Shown here one piece after another: positions 52,670-60,934 of a stretch of DNA of 64,000 bases. A program made the translations under genes and the position numbers. A model generated the notes under the pieces. The model saw only the letters and a program-made list of their open reading frames with translations, had not been told where the DNA came from and did not search any database. Positions within the stretch are counted from its first letter, which is position 1. Each line of letters begins with the position of its first letter. The stretch is from Micromonospora siamensis (GTDB taxonomy: Bacteria > Actinomycetota > Actinomycetes > Mycobacteriales > Micromonosporaceae): NCBI RefSeq assembly GCF_900090305.1, contig NZ_LT607751.1, positions 1,612,001 through 1,676,000 on the forward strand, written 5' to 3'.

Positions 52670-53089
52670 TCAGCCAGCGGACAGCGCGGCGGCGACCCGG
52701 TCGGCGTACGTCTGCGCCTCGGCGTCGTCGGCATAGCGGTGGCGGGGCCAGAAGAAGCCGCGCAGCCCGTCGCCCTTGGTCCGGGGCACCACGTGGGTGT
52801 GCAGGTGGGGGACGGACTGGGACACCTTGTTGTTCTGCGCCACGAACGTCCCGCCGGACCCCAGACCGGACTCCACCGCCCCGGCGATCCGCTGGACCAG
52901 ACCGAAGTAGCCGGCCAGGTCGTCGGTCGGCAGGTCGGTGAGGGCGACCAGGTGGGTGCGGGGCACCACCAGCACGTGGCCCTTGAAGACCGGTCGGGTG
53001 TCCAGGAACGCCACTCCGTCCGGCTCGTCGGCGACCCGGAAGGCCGGCACCTCGCCGGCCACGATCCCGCAGAACACGCACCCACTCAT
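52670..53089 (-). CDS. HIT family hydrolase
   Basis: A 139-residue histidine-triad nucleotide hydrolase: CVFCGIVAGEVPAFRVADEP at the N-terminus and the HIT motif VPHLHTHVVPR. Members cleave AMP-lysine or dinucleoside polyphosphate substrates. The ATG is six bases behind a TAGCCT -10 box. It converges on the DUF397 gene. Confidence 0.92.
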   Translation of the reverse strand: MSGCVFCGIVAGEVPAFRVADEPDGVAFLDTRPVFKGHVLVVPRTHLVALTDLPTDDLAGYFGLVQRIAGAVESGLGSGGTFVAQNNKVSQSVPHLHTHVVPRTKGDGLRGFFWPRHRYADDAEAQTYADRVAAALSAG

Positions 53090-53095
53090 CCGGCC

Positions 53096-53101
53096 AGGCT
53101 A
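53096..53101 (-). promoter_or_regulatory. -10 box of a leaderless HIT-gene promoter
   Basis: On the minus strand TAGCCT ends six nucleotides before the ATG at 53089, with no ribosome-binding site. Confidence 0.4.
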
Positions 53102-53126
53102 GGCGCTGGGCGGAACGGCCGCCCGA

Positions 53127-53819
53127 TCAGACCTCGTCGAGGTAGGCGTCCCACTCGCTTTCCGCGACGCCGGCCGGGCCGGTGTCCCCGCTCGCGAGCC
53201 GCGTGCGAATGTCGGCCTCCCACCGAAGAGCCCAGATCCGCAGGTCGTGGATCTCTTGCTCGTTCAGCCCGTACGCCTCGAAGGTCTCGTCGTCCAGTTC
53301 GTCCACGCCACCGAGCCGGTCGGCCAGCTCCTCCAGTGCGAAGCCGGGCGTGTGTCGGGCTCCCAGCGTCTCGAGTTCCCGGCAGCTCAGGCGCTGGTTG
53401 GCCGCGCGAATGTCGACGTAATCGCGGTGGGCGGCTCGGTCGTGCAGGGCTCGCACCTTCAGGCCGACAGCATCGTTCAGAGACAGCACAGGCCCTACGC
53501 TCAGGGCGGCGGGAGGACCGATCGCCTCCTTGAGTACATCGACCTCACAGGCCACGCTCTCGCTGGACACGATCAGGCGGGCCATCCGATTTGTCGCCTC
53601 TACCAGCACGCAGTGAAAGCCAGCCGCCACGTAGGCTGACGTGAGGCGGGTGACCACCGTCGACAGCGGCAGAGCGGTGGAGGTTGCGAAGTCGATGTCC
53701 TTCGACGGCCGGCTGAGCAGGTGGTGTGCCGAAAGGGCGTAGCCGCCCGCCAGTACCAACCCGAGGTCGTCTCCTGCTTCGAAGCCTATGCGCAGTAGCC
53801 GCTGGTGGAGAGCGTCCAT
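53127..53819 (-). CDS. AbiEii/AbiGii-type nucleotidyltransferase toxin-like protein
   Basis: A 230-residue nucleotidyltransferase-fold protein. GLVLAGGYALSAHHLLSRPSKDIDFAT (about 20-46) gives the GG...DxD catalytic motif (Asp41, Asp43), with a third acidic residue likely Asp95 in CEVDVLKE. AbiEii toxins transfer nucleotides to tRNA or other targets and are held in check by a co-encoded protein. The ATG begins 1 nt after the stop of the upstream gene, its probable partner. The DNA is slightly less GC-rich than average. Confidence 0.8.
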   Translation of the reverse strand: MDALHQRLLRIGFEAGDDLGLVLAGGYALSAHHLLSRPSKDIDFATSTALPLSTVVTRLTSAYVAAGFHCVLVEATNRMARLIVSSESVACEVDVLKEAIGPPAALSVGPVLSLNDAVGLKVRALHDRAAHRDYVDIRAANQRLSCRELETLGARHTPGFALEELADRLGGVDELDDETFEAYGLNEQEIHDLRIWALRWEADIRTRLASGDTGPAGVAESEWDAYLDEV

Positions 53820-53820
53820 G

Positions 53821-54147
53821 TCAAGCGGCGAGTTCCGGCAGCCGCCGTTCCCAGATGGCAATGACACGCCGCGCCGTGAGCCGCCGAATCCGAGGCCAAT
53901 CCGCATGGAGTAGTTGCGCGTTGACGTAGCGCATGATGTCGCCGCGCTGGCCGCAGTCGATCAGGGTCCGGTAGAGCGTCAGCCGTTGACGTGGGTCGGA
54001 CACGTCGTACTCGCTCAGGCCCGTCCAGGCGAGTCGTAACGGCAGGCTCACCCTTCCTTCGGTCGGGCCGCGTAGCGCCGACAGCGACTCCGGGATGCGG
54101 TCAGCCACCCCGATCAGGCGGGACGGCAGCGGAGCGGGCGAGGTCAC
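53821..54147 (-). CDS. Small partner gene of the AbiEii-type protein
   Basis: A 108-residue protein, mostly helical, ending LLHADWPRIRRLTARRVIAIWERRLPEL. Its stop is 1 nt from the nucleotidyltransferase start, so the two form an operon. It lacks the winged helix of classical AbiEi antitoxins, so if it is an antitoxin it is of another kind. The GTG start is the most upstream plausible one. It is divergent from metB. Confidence 0.65.
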   Translation of the reverse strand: MTSPAPLPSRLIGVADRIPESLSALRGPTEGRVSLPLRLAWTGLSEYDVSDPRQRLTLYRTLIDCGQRGDIMRYVNAQLLHADWPRIRRLTARRVIAIWERRLPELAA

Positions 54148-54230
54148 CCGACAAGTATGCCGACCACCCCCGACAGCGTGGCCGGCGCGACCCACGGGCG
54201 GGTTCCCCGGCCGGCCGAGATCGGGCGGAC

Positions 54231-54236
54231 TAACGT
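54231..54236 (+). promoter_or_regulatory. -10 box of a leaderless metB promoter
   Basis: TAACGT lies seven nucleotides before the ATG at 54244, with no ribosome-binding site between them. Confidence 0.5.
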
Positions 54237-54243
54237 CTGCGGG

Positions 54244-55383
54244 ATGAGTCACGGCTTCGAGACGCTCGCGATCCACGCCGGCCAGGACCCGGAGGCCCGC
54301 ACCGGCGCGGTGATCCCACCGATCTACCAGACCAGCACCTACGCCCAGGACGCCGTCGGCGCCCCGCGGCAGGGCTACGAGTACAGCCGCTCCGGCAACC
54401 CCACCCGGGACGCGCTCCAGGAGTGCCTCGCCGCGCTGGAGGGCGGCCCGGTGGGCCTCACCTTCGCCAGCGGCCTGGCCGCCGAGGACACCCTGCTGCG
54501 TACCGTGTGCAAGCCGGGCGACCACGTGGTGATCCCGGACGACGCGTACGGCGGCACCTACCGGCTCTTCGCCAAGGTGGCCGAGCGTTGGGGGCTGGAG
54601 TACACCCCGGCCAAGGTCTCCGACGTGGACGCGGTGCGGGCCGCCATCCGCCCGAACACGAAGATCGTCTGGGTGGAGACGCCCACCAACCCGCTGCTCG
54701 GCATCGCCGACATCGCCGCGCTGGCCGCCGTCGCCCACGAGGCCGGCGCGCTGCTGGCGGTCGACAACACCTTCGCCTCGCCGTACCTCCAGCAGCCCAT
54801 CGCGCACGGCGCGGACGTGGTGGTCCACTCCACCACCAAGTACGTCGGCGGACACTCCGACGTGGTCGGTGGCGCCCTGATCGCCGCCGACCGCGCGCTC
54901 GGCGAGGAACTGCGCTACCACCAGAACGCGATGGGCGCCGTCAACGGGCCCTTCGACGCCTGGCTCACCCTGCGCGGGATCAAGACCCTCGGCGTACGGA
55001 TGGACCGGCACTGCGACAACGCCGAGCGGATCGCCGCGTACCTGGAGGGGCACGCCAAGGTGGCCCAGGTGATCTACCCGGGCCTGCCGTCGCACCCCGG
55101 TCACGAGGTGGCCGCCAAGCAGATGCGCCGCTTCGGCGGCATGATCTCCTTCCGGGCGGCCGGCGGCGAGGAGCAGGCCGTCGAGGTCTGCAACCGGACC
55201 AAGCTCTTCGTGCTCGCCGAGTCGCTGGGCGGCGTGGAGTCCCTGATCGAGCACCCGGGCCGGATGACACACGCAAGTGCTGCCGGCTCGCCGCTTGAAG
55301 TTCCCGCCGATCTCGTGCGACTGTCTGTCGGCATCGAGACGGTCGACGACCTGCTCGCCGATCTGGAGCAGGCACTGGGCTGA
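54244..55383 (+). CDS. metB: Cystathionine gamma-synthase family PLP enzyme
   Basis: A 379-residue Cys/Met-metabolism PLP enzyme. The PLP lysine is about Lys199 in VVHSTTKYVGGHSDVVGG; YEYSRSGNPTR and SLGGVESLIEHPGRMTH are also diagnostic. It makes cystathionine from an O-acylhomoserine and cysteine, or cleaves it as a gamma-lyase; sequence alone separates these poorly. The ATG is supported by the -10 box. An upstream ATG at 54157 is rejected because it adds a non-conserved extension. Confidence 0.85.
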   Translation: MSHGFETLAIHAGQDPEARTGAVIPPIYQTSTYAQDAVGAPRQGYEYSRSGNPTRDALQECLAALEGGPVGLTFASGLAAEDTLLRTVCKPGDHVVIPDDAYGGTYRLFAKVAERWGLEYTPAKVSDVDAVRAAIRPNTKIVWVETPTNPLLGIADIAALAAVAHEAGALLAVDNTFASPYLQQPIAHGADVVVHSTTKYVGGHSDVVGGALIAADRALGEELRYHQNAMGAVNGPFDAWLTLRGIKTLGVRMDRHCDNAERIAAYLEGHAKVAQVIYPGLPSHPGHEVAAKQMRRFGGMISFRAAGGEEQAVEVCNRTKLFVLAESLGGVESLIEHPGRMTHASAAGSPLEVPADLVRLSVGIETVDDLLADLEQALG

Positions 55384-55401
55384 CCGCGGGGGAGGGGAAG
55401 G

Positions 55402-56811
55402 GTGGCCGTGCGGGACATCATGCCGACCTGGGTGGGCGCCACCGCCAAGCAGATCGCCCGGGGCGTACGGCGGGGTGACGTCTCGGCCACCCAGGTCGTG
55501 GCCGACCACCTGGAACACATCTCCCGGGCCGACGCCGACCTCGCCGCGTTCCGTACGGTCCGCGGCGGGGAGGCGATCACCGAGGCGGAGAAGGTCGACG
55601 AGCAGGAGGACCTGGCGAACCTCCCGCTGGCCGGGGTGCCGGTCGCGGTCAAGGAGAACACCGCCGTGGCCGGGCTGCCCACCTGGAACGGGTCGGCGGC
55701 CTGTCGTACCCCGGTGGCGGAGGCCGACCACGAGGTGGTCCGGCGGCTGCGCGGCGCCGGCGCGGTGATCCTCGGTTCCACCCGGATGCCGGAACTGGGA
55801 CTGTGGGCGGCCACCGACGACCCGTCGGCGGTCACCCGCAACCCGTGGGACCTCACCCGTACCCCCGGCGGCTCCTCCGGTGGCGCGGCCGCCGCGGTGG
55901 CCGCCGGCCTGGTGCCGATGGCGCACGGCAACGACGGCCTCGGCTCGATCCGCATCCCGGCCGCCTGCTGCGGCCTGGTCGGCCTCAAGCCCGGCCGGGG
56001 CGTCATCCCCTGCCAGCTCGGCGCCGAGGACTGGTTCGGCCTCACCGAACACGGCGTGCTGACCGGTACGGTCGCCGACGCGGCGGTCGGCTTCCAGGTG
56101 CTCGCCGGCCGGCGGGTCGAGAAGCTGGTCCCGCCGCCGCGGCTGCGGGTCGGGGTGTCGCTCCGCTCGCCGGTCCGCGGAGTGCATCCGGACCAGCCCA
56201 ACCGGGACGCGGTCACCGCCGCCGGCCGACTGCTCGCCGCCGCCGGCCACGACACCGTGCCCGCCGACCCGGTCTATTCCACCTCGCTCGGCCTCCAGGG
56301 CATGGCGACCTGGTTCGCCGCTGCCGCCGCCGACGTCCGGGCCGCCGGCCTGGACACCAGCACCCTCCAACGGCGCAGCCGCCGGCACGTCGCGCTGGGG
56401 GAGTGGGCGCAGCGGCGCGGGTACGTCAAGGAGGCCGACCGGGCCGCCTGGCGCGAGCGCGCGATCGGTTTCTTCGCCGACCACTCGGTGGACCTGCTGC
56501 TCACCCCGGCGCTGGCCGCCGCCCCGCCCGAGGCGGTCGCCTGGTCCGACCGGTCGTGGCGGGCCAACATGGCGGTCAACGTCCGGTACGCGCCGTACGC
56601 GGCACCCTGGAACGTGGCCGGCCTGCCGGCGATCGTGGTGCCGGTCGGCCGCCGTCCCGACGGTCTGCCGGTGGCCGCCCAGCTCGTCGGGCCGCCCGGC
56701 TCGGAGCTGCTGCTGCTCGGGGTCGCCGGCCAGTTCGAGATGCAGGCCCCCTGGCAGCGGCACGCCCCCGGCTATCCGCGGGCCGGCACCGGCTCGCCCG
56801 CCACCGCCTGA
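55402..56811 (+). CDS. Amidase
   Basis: A 469-residue amidase-signature hydrolase with the Ser-cisSer-Lys triad: Lys84 (VAVKENT), Ser158 in GGSSGG and Ser182 in GLGSIRIPAA. The rest of the fold is complete (GLKPGRGVIP, APWNVAGLPAIVVP). Substrates of such stand-alone amidases vary and none can be assigned. GTG follows GGAGGGGA, 18 bp after metB, so it may share that transcript. Confidence 0.9.
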   Translation: MAVRDIMPTWVGATAKQIARGVRRGDVSATQVVADHLEHISRADADLAAFRTVRGGEAITEAEKVDEQEDLANLPLAGVPVAVKENTAVAGLPTWNGSAACRTPVAEADHEVVRRLRGAGAVILGSTRMPELGLWAATDDPSAVTRNPWDLTRTPGGSSGGAAAAVAAGLVPMAHGNDGLGSIRIPAACCGLVGLKPGRGVIPCQLGAEDWFGLTEHGVLTGTVADAAVGFQVLAGRRVEKLVPPPRLRVGVSLRSPVRGVHPDQPNRDAVTAAGRLLAAAGHDTVPADPVYSTSLGLQGMATWFAAAAADVRAAGLDTSTLQRRSRRHVALGEWAQRRGYVKEADRAAWRERAIGFFADHSVDLLLTPALAAAPPEAVAWSDRSWRANMAVNVRYAPYAAPWNVAGLPAIVVPVGRRPDGLPVAAQLVGPPGSELLLLGVAGQFEMQAPWQRHAPGYPRAGTGSPATA

Positions 56812-56899
56812 TCGTGACGGTCGGGTAGCAGCAGGTCACGACCGGGCCGACGGTGGCGTCGCCGCCGGATCGCCCGGTCCCGGATGGCACGATCGGGGC

Positions 56900-58117
56900 A
56901 TGACGGAACTGGTCGGTCTCGCCGACGTACGCGCCGCGCGGGAACTGCTCGCCGGCGTCACCCGGACCACCCCGCTGGAGCCCTCCCGCCCGTTGAGCGC
57001 CGCGCTCGGCGGGCCGGTCTGGCTCAAGTGCGAGAACGTGCAGCGCGCCGGGTCGTACAAGGTGCGCGGCGCGTACGTCCGGATCTCCCGGCTCTCCGCC
57101 GACGAGCGGGCCCGCGGCGTGGTGGCGGCGAGCGCCGGCAACCACGCCCAGGGGGTCGCGCTGGCCGCCGGGCTGGTCGGCACCCACGCCACGGTCTTCA
57201 TGCCGGTCAACGCGCCGCTGCCGAAGGTCGCCGCCACCAAGGGGTACGGCGCGCAGGTGGAACTGGTCGGTGCCACCGTCGACGAGGCGCTGGTGGCCGC
57301 GCAGACCTTCGCCGAGCGGACCGGGGCGGTGCTGATCCACCCGTTCGACCACCCGGACGTGATCGCCGGGCAGGGCACCGTGGCGCTGGAGATCCTGGAG
57401 CAGTGCCCGGAGGTGAAGACCATCGTCACCGGGGTCGGCGGCGGTGGCCTGATCTCCGGGATGGCGGTGGCGGCGAAGACGCTGCGCCCCGACGTACGCG
57501 TGATCGGGGTGCAGGCGGCCAGCGCAGCGGCCTTCCCGCCCTCGCTGGTCGCCGGCGAGCCGGTGCGGCTGCCGGCGTTCTCGACGATCGCCGACGGCAT
57601 CGCGGTCGGCCGTCCGGGCGACATCACCTTCACCCACGTCCGCAAGCTGGTCGACGAGATCGTCACGGTCTCCGAGGAGGACATCTCCCGGGCGCTGCTG
57701 ATGCTGCTGGAGCGGGGCAAGCAGGTGGTGGAGCCGGCCGGCGCGGTCGGGGTGGCCGCCCTGCTGGCCGGTCTCGTGGCCGTCGAGACGCCGGTGGTGG
57801 CGGTCCTCTCCGGCGGCAACATCGATCCGCTGCTCATGCTCCGGGTGATCGAACACGGTCTCGCGGCGGCCGGTCGCTACCTGCGGGTCACCGTGCGCTG
57901 CACCGACCGGCCGGGTCAGCTCGCCTCGCTGCTCGCCGAGATCGCCGAGCACCGGGCCAACGTGGTCGACGTCGAGCACCAGCGCGCGAACCCGCACCTG
58001 CGGCTGGGCGAGGTGGAAGTGGCGCTGTCGGTGGAGACCCGGGGCGTCGAGCACTCCGACACGCTCATCAGCGCGCTGCGGGCCAGCGGCTACCAGGTCT
58101 TCGCCGCCGAGGCCTGA
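56900..58117 (+). CDS. ilvA: Threonine ammonia-lyase
   Basis: A 405-residue PLP enzyme deaminating threonine to 2-oxobutyrate. Lys54 in AGSYKVRGAYVRI binds PLP, SAGNHAQGVA binds substrate and GVGGGGLISG binds phosphate. The C-terminal 75 residues are a single ACT domain (VTVRCTDRPGQLASLLAEI). The single-ACT, 400-residue form is the one common in actinobacteria, between biosynthetic IlvA and catabolic TdcB. A terminator shared with greA follows. Confidence 0.92.
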   Translation: MTELVGLADVRAARELLAGVTRTTPLEPSRPLSAALGGPVWLKCENVQRAGSYKVRGAYVRISRLSADERARGVVAASAGNHAQGVALAAGLVGTHATVFMPVNAPLPKVAATKGYGAQVELVGATVDEALVAAQTFAERTGAVLIHPFDHPDVIAGQGTVALEILEQCPEVKTIVTGVGGGGLISGMAVAAKTLRPDVRVIGVQAASAAAFPPSLVAGEPVRLPAFSTIADGIAVGRPGDITFTHVRKLVDEIVTVSEEDISRALLMLLERGKQVVEPAGAVGVAALLAGLVAVETPVVAVLSGGNIDPLLMLRVIEHGLAAAGRYLRVTVRCTDRPGQLASLLAEIAEHRANVVDVEHQRANPHLRLGEVEVALSVETRGVEHSDTLISALRASGYQVFAAEA

Positions 58118-58127
58118 CCCGGAACGG

Positions 58128-58162
58128 CGACCGCCCCGGCCGGTGGACGGTCGGGGCGGTCG
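58128..58162. terminator. Bidirectional terminator between ilvA and greA
   Basis: A 14 bp stem (58128-58141 with 58149-58162, one G-U pair) begins 10 bp after the ilvA stop, between two convergent genes. A second weaker hairpin follows at about 58175-58200. Confidence 0.75.
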
Positions 58163-58241
58163 GAGATCGTTCGGGTCCGACCGGCCTGTCAGCCCGGTCG
58201 GGGTCGAACCCGGCCGATCGGCGCGGGTCCGTGGTGGGTCG

Positions 58242-58742
58242 TCAGCCGGCGAAGGGCTCGAACTTGACCACGGTCACCTTGATGTCGGCGCCGCTGGGCG
58301 CCGTGTAGGTGCAGGTCTGGCCCGGCCGGCCACCCAGGATCGCCTTGCCGAGCGCGGACTCGGGGCTGTAGACGGTCAGCTCGGTGGTGGACGAGATCTC
58401 CCGGGAGCCGAGCAGGAACGTCTCGGTGTCCTCGGTGTCGTCGTCGAAGTAGATGGTGACGACCATGCCCGGTGCGACCGCGTCGGCGGTCGGGGCCTCG
58501 CCCACCTGCGCGGTGCGGAGCAGTTCCTTGAGGTAGAGGATCCGGCCCTCGGCCTTGCCCTGCTCCTCGCGGGCGGCGTGGTAGCCGCCGTTCTCGCGCA
58601 GGTCGCCCTCCTCGCGCCGGGCGTTGATCTCGGCGGCGATGACCGGCCGGTTGGCGATCAGCTCGTCGAGCTCGGCCTGGAGGCGGTCGTACGCGTCCTG
58701 GGACAGCCAGGTGGCGGGCGCTCCGTTGTCATTGGTGGGCAC
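58242..58742 (-). CDS. greA: Transcription elongation factor GreA
   Basis: A 166-residue factor that stimulates RNA-polymerase transcript cleavage. The N-terminal coiled coil contains the tip acidic residues in EINARREEGDLRENGGYHAAREEQ, and the C-terminal FKBP-like domain includes SPESALGKAILGGRPGQTCTY. The GTG start follows GAGGAGATC at good spacing. Confidence 0.96.
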   Translation of the reverse strand: MPTNDNGAPATWLSQDAYDRLQAELDELIANRPVIAAEINARREEGDLRENGGYHAAREEQGKAEGRILYLKELLRTAQVGEAPTADAVAPGMVVTIYFDDDTEDTETFLLGSREISSTTELTVYSPESALGKAILGGRPGQTCTYTAPSGADIKVTVVKFEPFAG

Positions 58743-58888
58743 CGGCGATCTCCTCGATAGTGCGGACTGGCTGACAGGTGAATCACCAACCCTACCAGTG
58801 CGAAACATCCCGAGGTGTCGTCGATCACCGGCCGCGCCCGGTACGTCGGGTCGTTCGGAGCGGGGCCACCGCGGTGGCGGTACGCCGG

Positions 58889-59317
58889 TCAGGCCGGCCG
58901 GCAGCGCAGCACCTCTCCGATGAACGGCCGGGCGGTGGTGGCCACCCGGTGCTGGACGGTGACGTGGGTCTGGCGGCGCGGGGCGGTCACGGTGACCTCG
59001 TCGTGGCCCACCTCGGCCCCGTCGTGGTCGCGGGCACGCAGCAGGCAGGTGGCCGAGCCGCCGGGAGGCACCGCCACCCGGAACACCACCTGCACCTGGT
59101 TGTCCGTGATGTCGGTGTAGGTGATCAGCTGGGGGTCGTACTTGGGATCGCCGTACTTCTCGTACAGCTGCCACGCGGCGAGCACCAGCACCCCGATGAG
59201 GGCTGCGGCCACCAGGCGTCCGGTCAGCGGGCGGCGGCCGGCTTCCCGCCGGCGGCCGTAGCGCCCGGGCGGGAAAACCGGCGCCTCCGGGGGAACTGTG
59301 GCGTGCGTCTCGGTCAC
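58889..59317 (-). CDS. DUF4307 membrane protein
   Basis: A 142-residue protein with a basic, Pro-rich N-terminus, one transmembrane helix (LVAAALIGVLVLAAWQLY) and an extracellular beta-rich domain with two cysteines. DUF4307 genes lie beside mca in many actinobacteria, as here. Function unknown. It starts at GTG and is divergent from mca. Confidence 0.88.
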   Translation of the reverse strand: MTETHATVPPEAPVFPPGRYGRRREAGRRPLTGRLVAAALIGVLVLAAWQLYEKYGDPKYDPQLITYTDITDNQVQVVFRVAVPPGGSATCLLRARDHDGAEVGHDEVTVTAPRRQTHVTVQHRVATTARPFIGEVLRCRPA

Positions 59318-59527
59318 CGGCGGGTATCTCCTGGCGTTGTTGTCGGCGGCATCGGCAAGAATGGCTAGAGTCCATCTTCCCAGCCCGGTTCCGAGTCAAG
59401 GATGGCAGGTCAGCGGCGACGCCGGCCCGCCACATCGGCCGTCCAGGCGTCACGGGGGAAGAAACCGGCAGGTCAGCCGGCCGACCCGGACGGGCCGCCG
59501 GCAGGTAGGCACCGAGGAGCGCCGAAG

Positions 59528-60409
59528 GTGGCAGAGCAACTGCGTCTCATGGCCGTGCACGCCCATCCCGACGACGAGTCGAGCAAGGGGGCGGCGACCA
59601 TGGCGAAATACGTCGCCGAGGGCGTGGACGTCCTGGTCGTGACATGCACCGGCGGTGAGCGGGGCAGCGTGCTCAACCCCAAGATGGACCGGCCGGACGT
59701 CTGGGCCAACATCGCCGAGATCCGCCGGGCCGAGATGGACGCCGCGCGTGCCATCCTCGGTGTCGAGCAGGCGTGGCTGGGCTTCGTGGACTCCGGCCTC
59801 CCCGAGGGTGACCCGTTGCCGCCGCTGCCCGAGGGCTGCTTCGCCCTCCAGGACGTCGAGACGGCGGCCGGTCCGCTGGTCCGGCTGATGCGCCAGTTCC
59901 GGCCGCACGTGGTCACCACGTACGACGAGGAGGGCGGCTACCCGCACCCGGACCACATCATGACCCACAAGATCAGCGTGGCGGCCTTCGAGGCGGCCGG
60001 CGACCCGGAGCGCTTCCCGGAGCTCGGAGAGCCGTGGCAGCCGCTGAAGCTCTACTACGACATCGGCTTCTCCAAGGGCAAGATCATGGCCCTGCACGAG
60101 GGGATGCTCGCCGCCGGCCTCGAGTCGCCGTACGACGACTGGATCAAGCGCTGGGAGGACCGCCCCGACAAGGGCCCACGGATCACCACCCGGGTCGAGT
60201 GCGCGGACTACTTCCCCGTCCGGGACGACGCGCTGCGTGCCCACGCCACCCAGATCGACCCGGACGGCTTCTGGTTCCACGTGCCGATGGAGATGCAGCG
60301 TCGGGCCTGGCCCACCGAGGACTTCCAGCTCGCCCGTTCGGTGGTGGACAGCCCGCTGCCCGAGTCGGACCTCTTCGCCGGGGTGCGGGAGACGGCCCAC
60401 GCCGGCTGA
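59528..60409 (+). CDS. mca: Mycothiol S-conjugate amidase
   Basis: A 293-residue zinc amidase of the LmbE/PIG-L fold that splits mycothiol S-conjugates of electrophiles into mercapturic acid and GlcN-Ins. Zinc ligands are in [10 protein letters not shown] (His13, Asp16) and in [10 protein letters not shown] (about residue 142). The [11 protein letters not shown] and tail regions fit Mca rather than MshB. GTG follows GAGGAGCGCCGAAG. It indicates that the host makes mycothiol. Confidence 0.94.
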   Translation: MAEQLRLMAVHAHPDDESSKGAATMAKYVAEGVDVLVVTCTGGERGSVLNPKMDRPDVWANIAEIRRAEMDAARAILGVEQAWLGFVDSGLPEGDPLPPLPEGCFALQDVETAAGPLVRLMRQFRPHVVTTYDEEGGYPHPDHIMTHKISVAAFEAAGDPERFPELGEPWQPLKLYYDIGFSKGKIMALHEGMLAAGLESPYDDWIKRWEDRPDKGPRITTRVECADYFPVRDDALRAHATQIDPDGFWFHVPMEMQRRAWPTEDFQLARSVVDSPLPESDLFAGVRETAHAG

Positions 60410-60457
60410 CCGGGCCGGGAGCTACGCTGAAACCCCACCGCACATCGGAGACCCACC

Positions 60458-60751
60458 ATGCTGACCGCCGCCCAGGTGCTCGCGGAGAACAACTTCGGGG
60501 ACACCCGCACGGGTGGTCTGGCCGGGCCGATGGGGCTGTTCCTCATCCTGCTCCTGGCCACCGCCACCGTCCTGCTGATCCGCAACATGAACGCGCGGCT
60601 GCGCCGGCTGCCCGACCGGTTCCCGGTCCAGGGCCGGCCGACCGGGCCGGGTCGGGCCGACCTGGCGGCCACCGATCCGACGGACGGGACCACAGCGCAG
60701 GAATCCCCGACGAACGCCCCCAACGGCCACCAGCAGGGTCGGAACGGCTAG
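60458..60751 (+). CDS. Small membrane protein
   Basis: A 97-residue protein with one transmembrane helix (LAGPMGLFLILLLATATVLLI) preceded by a short N-terminus and followed by RNMNARLRRLPDRF and a polar tail. This layout is common downstream of mca in actinobacteria. Function unknown. The ATG is 48 bp after the mca stop. Confidence 0.8.
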   Translation: MLTAAQVLAENNFGDTRTGGLAGPMGLFLILLLATATVLLIRNMNARLRRLPDRFPVQGRPTGPGRADLAATDPTDGTTAQESPTNAPNGHQQGRNG

Positions 60752-60868
60752 TCGGGGCGTGATTCACGTCGAACCCGGTCGTTGCCCCCTGTTGCGGCCA
60801 CCGCGTTTGGCTTAGCCTTCCGCCGGGGGGACCGAAAGTTCCCGAGCCGTGCGCGGAAGGGGGCGCCG

Positions 60869-60934
60869 ATGACCGGCACAGCTGCGGCCGCCCGGCGTGC
60901 CCTCTGGCGGCCGGCTGCCGGAGGGGCCCGGTGA
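60869..60934 (+). CDS. 21-codon upstream open frame before the GGDEF-EAL gene
   Basis: An ATG behind GGAAGGGGG opens a 21-residue Ala/Arg-rich frame (MTGTAAAARRALWRPAAGG...) whose TGA overlaps the GTG of the next gene as GTGA. The overlap would couple translation of the two. No homology is known; it could be fortuitous in GC-rich DNA. Confidence 0.3.
   Translation: MTGTAAAARRALWRPAAGGAR

Noticed and set aside
58170..58241. A T-arm-like GGGTCGAACCC sequence suggesting a tRNA near 58205
   Set aside because: No acceptor, anticodon or D stem can be formed around it; it belongs to the hairpins following ilvA.
60752..60868. A c-di-GMP riboswitch before the GGDEF-EAL gene
   Set aside because: There is a GGGGGACC...GTTCCC hairpin, but the conserved GEMM motifs and the two-helix layout are absent.
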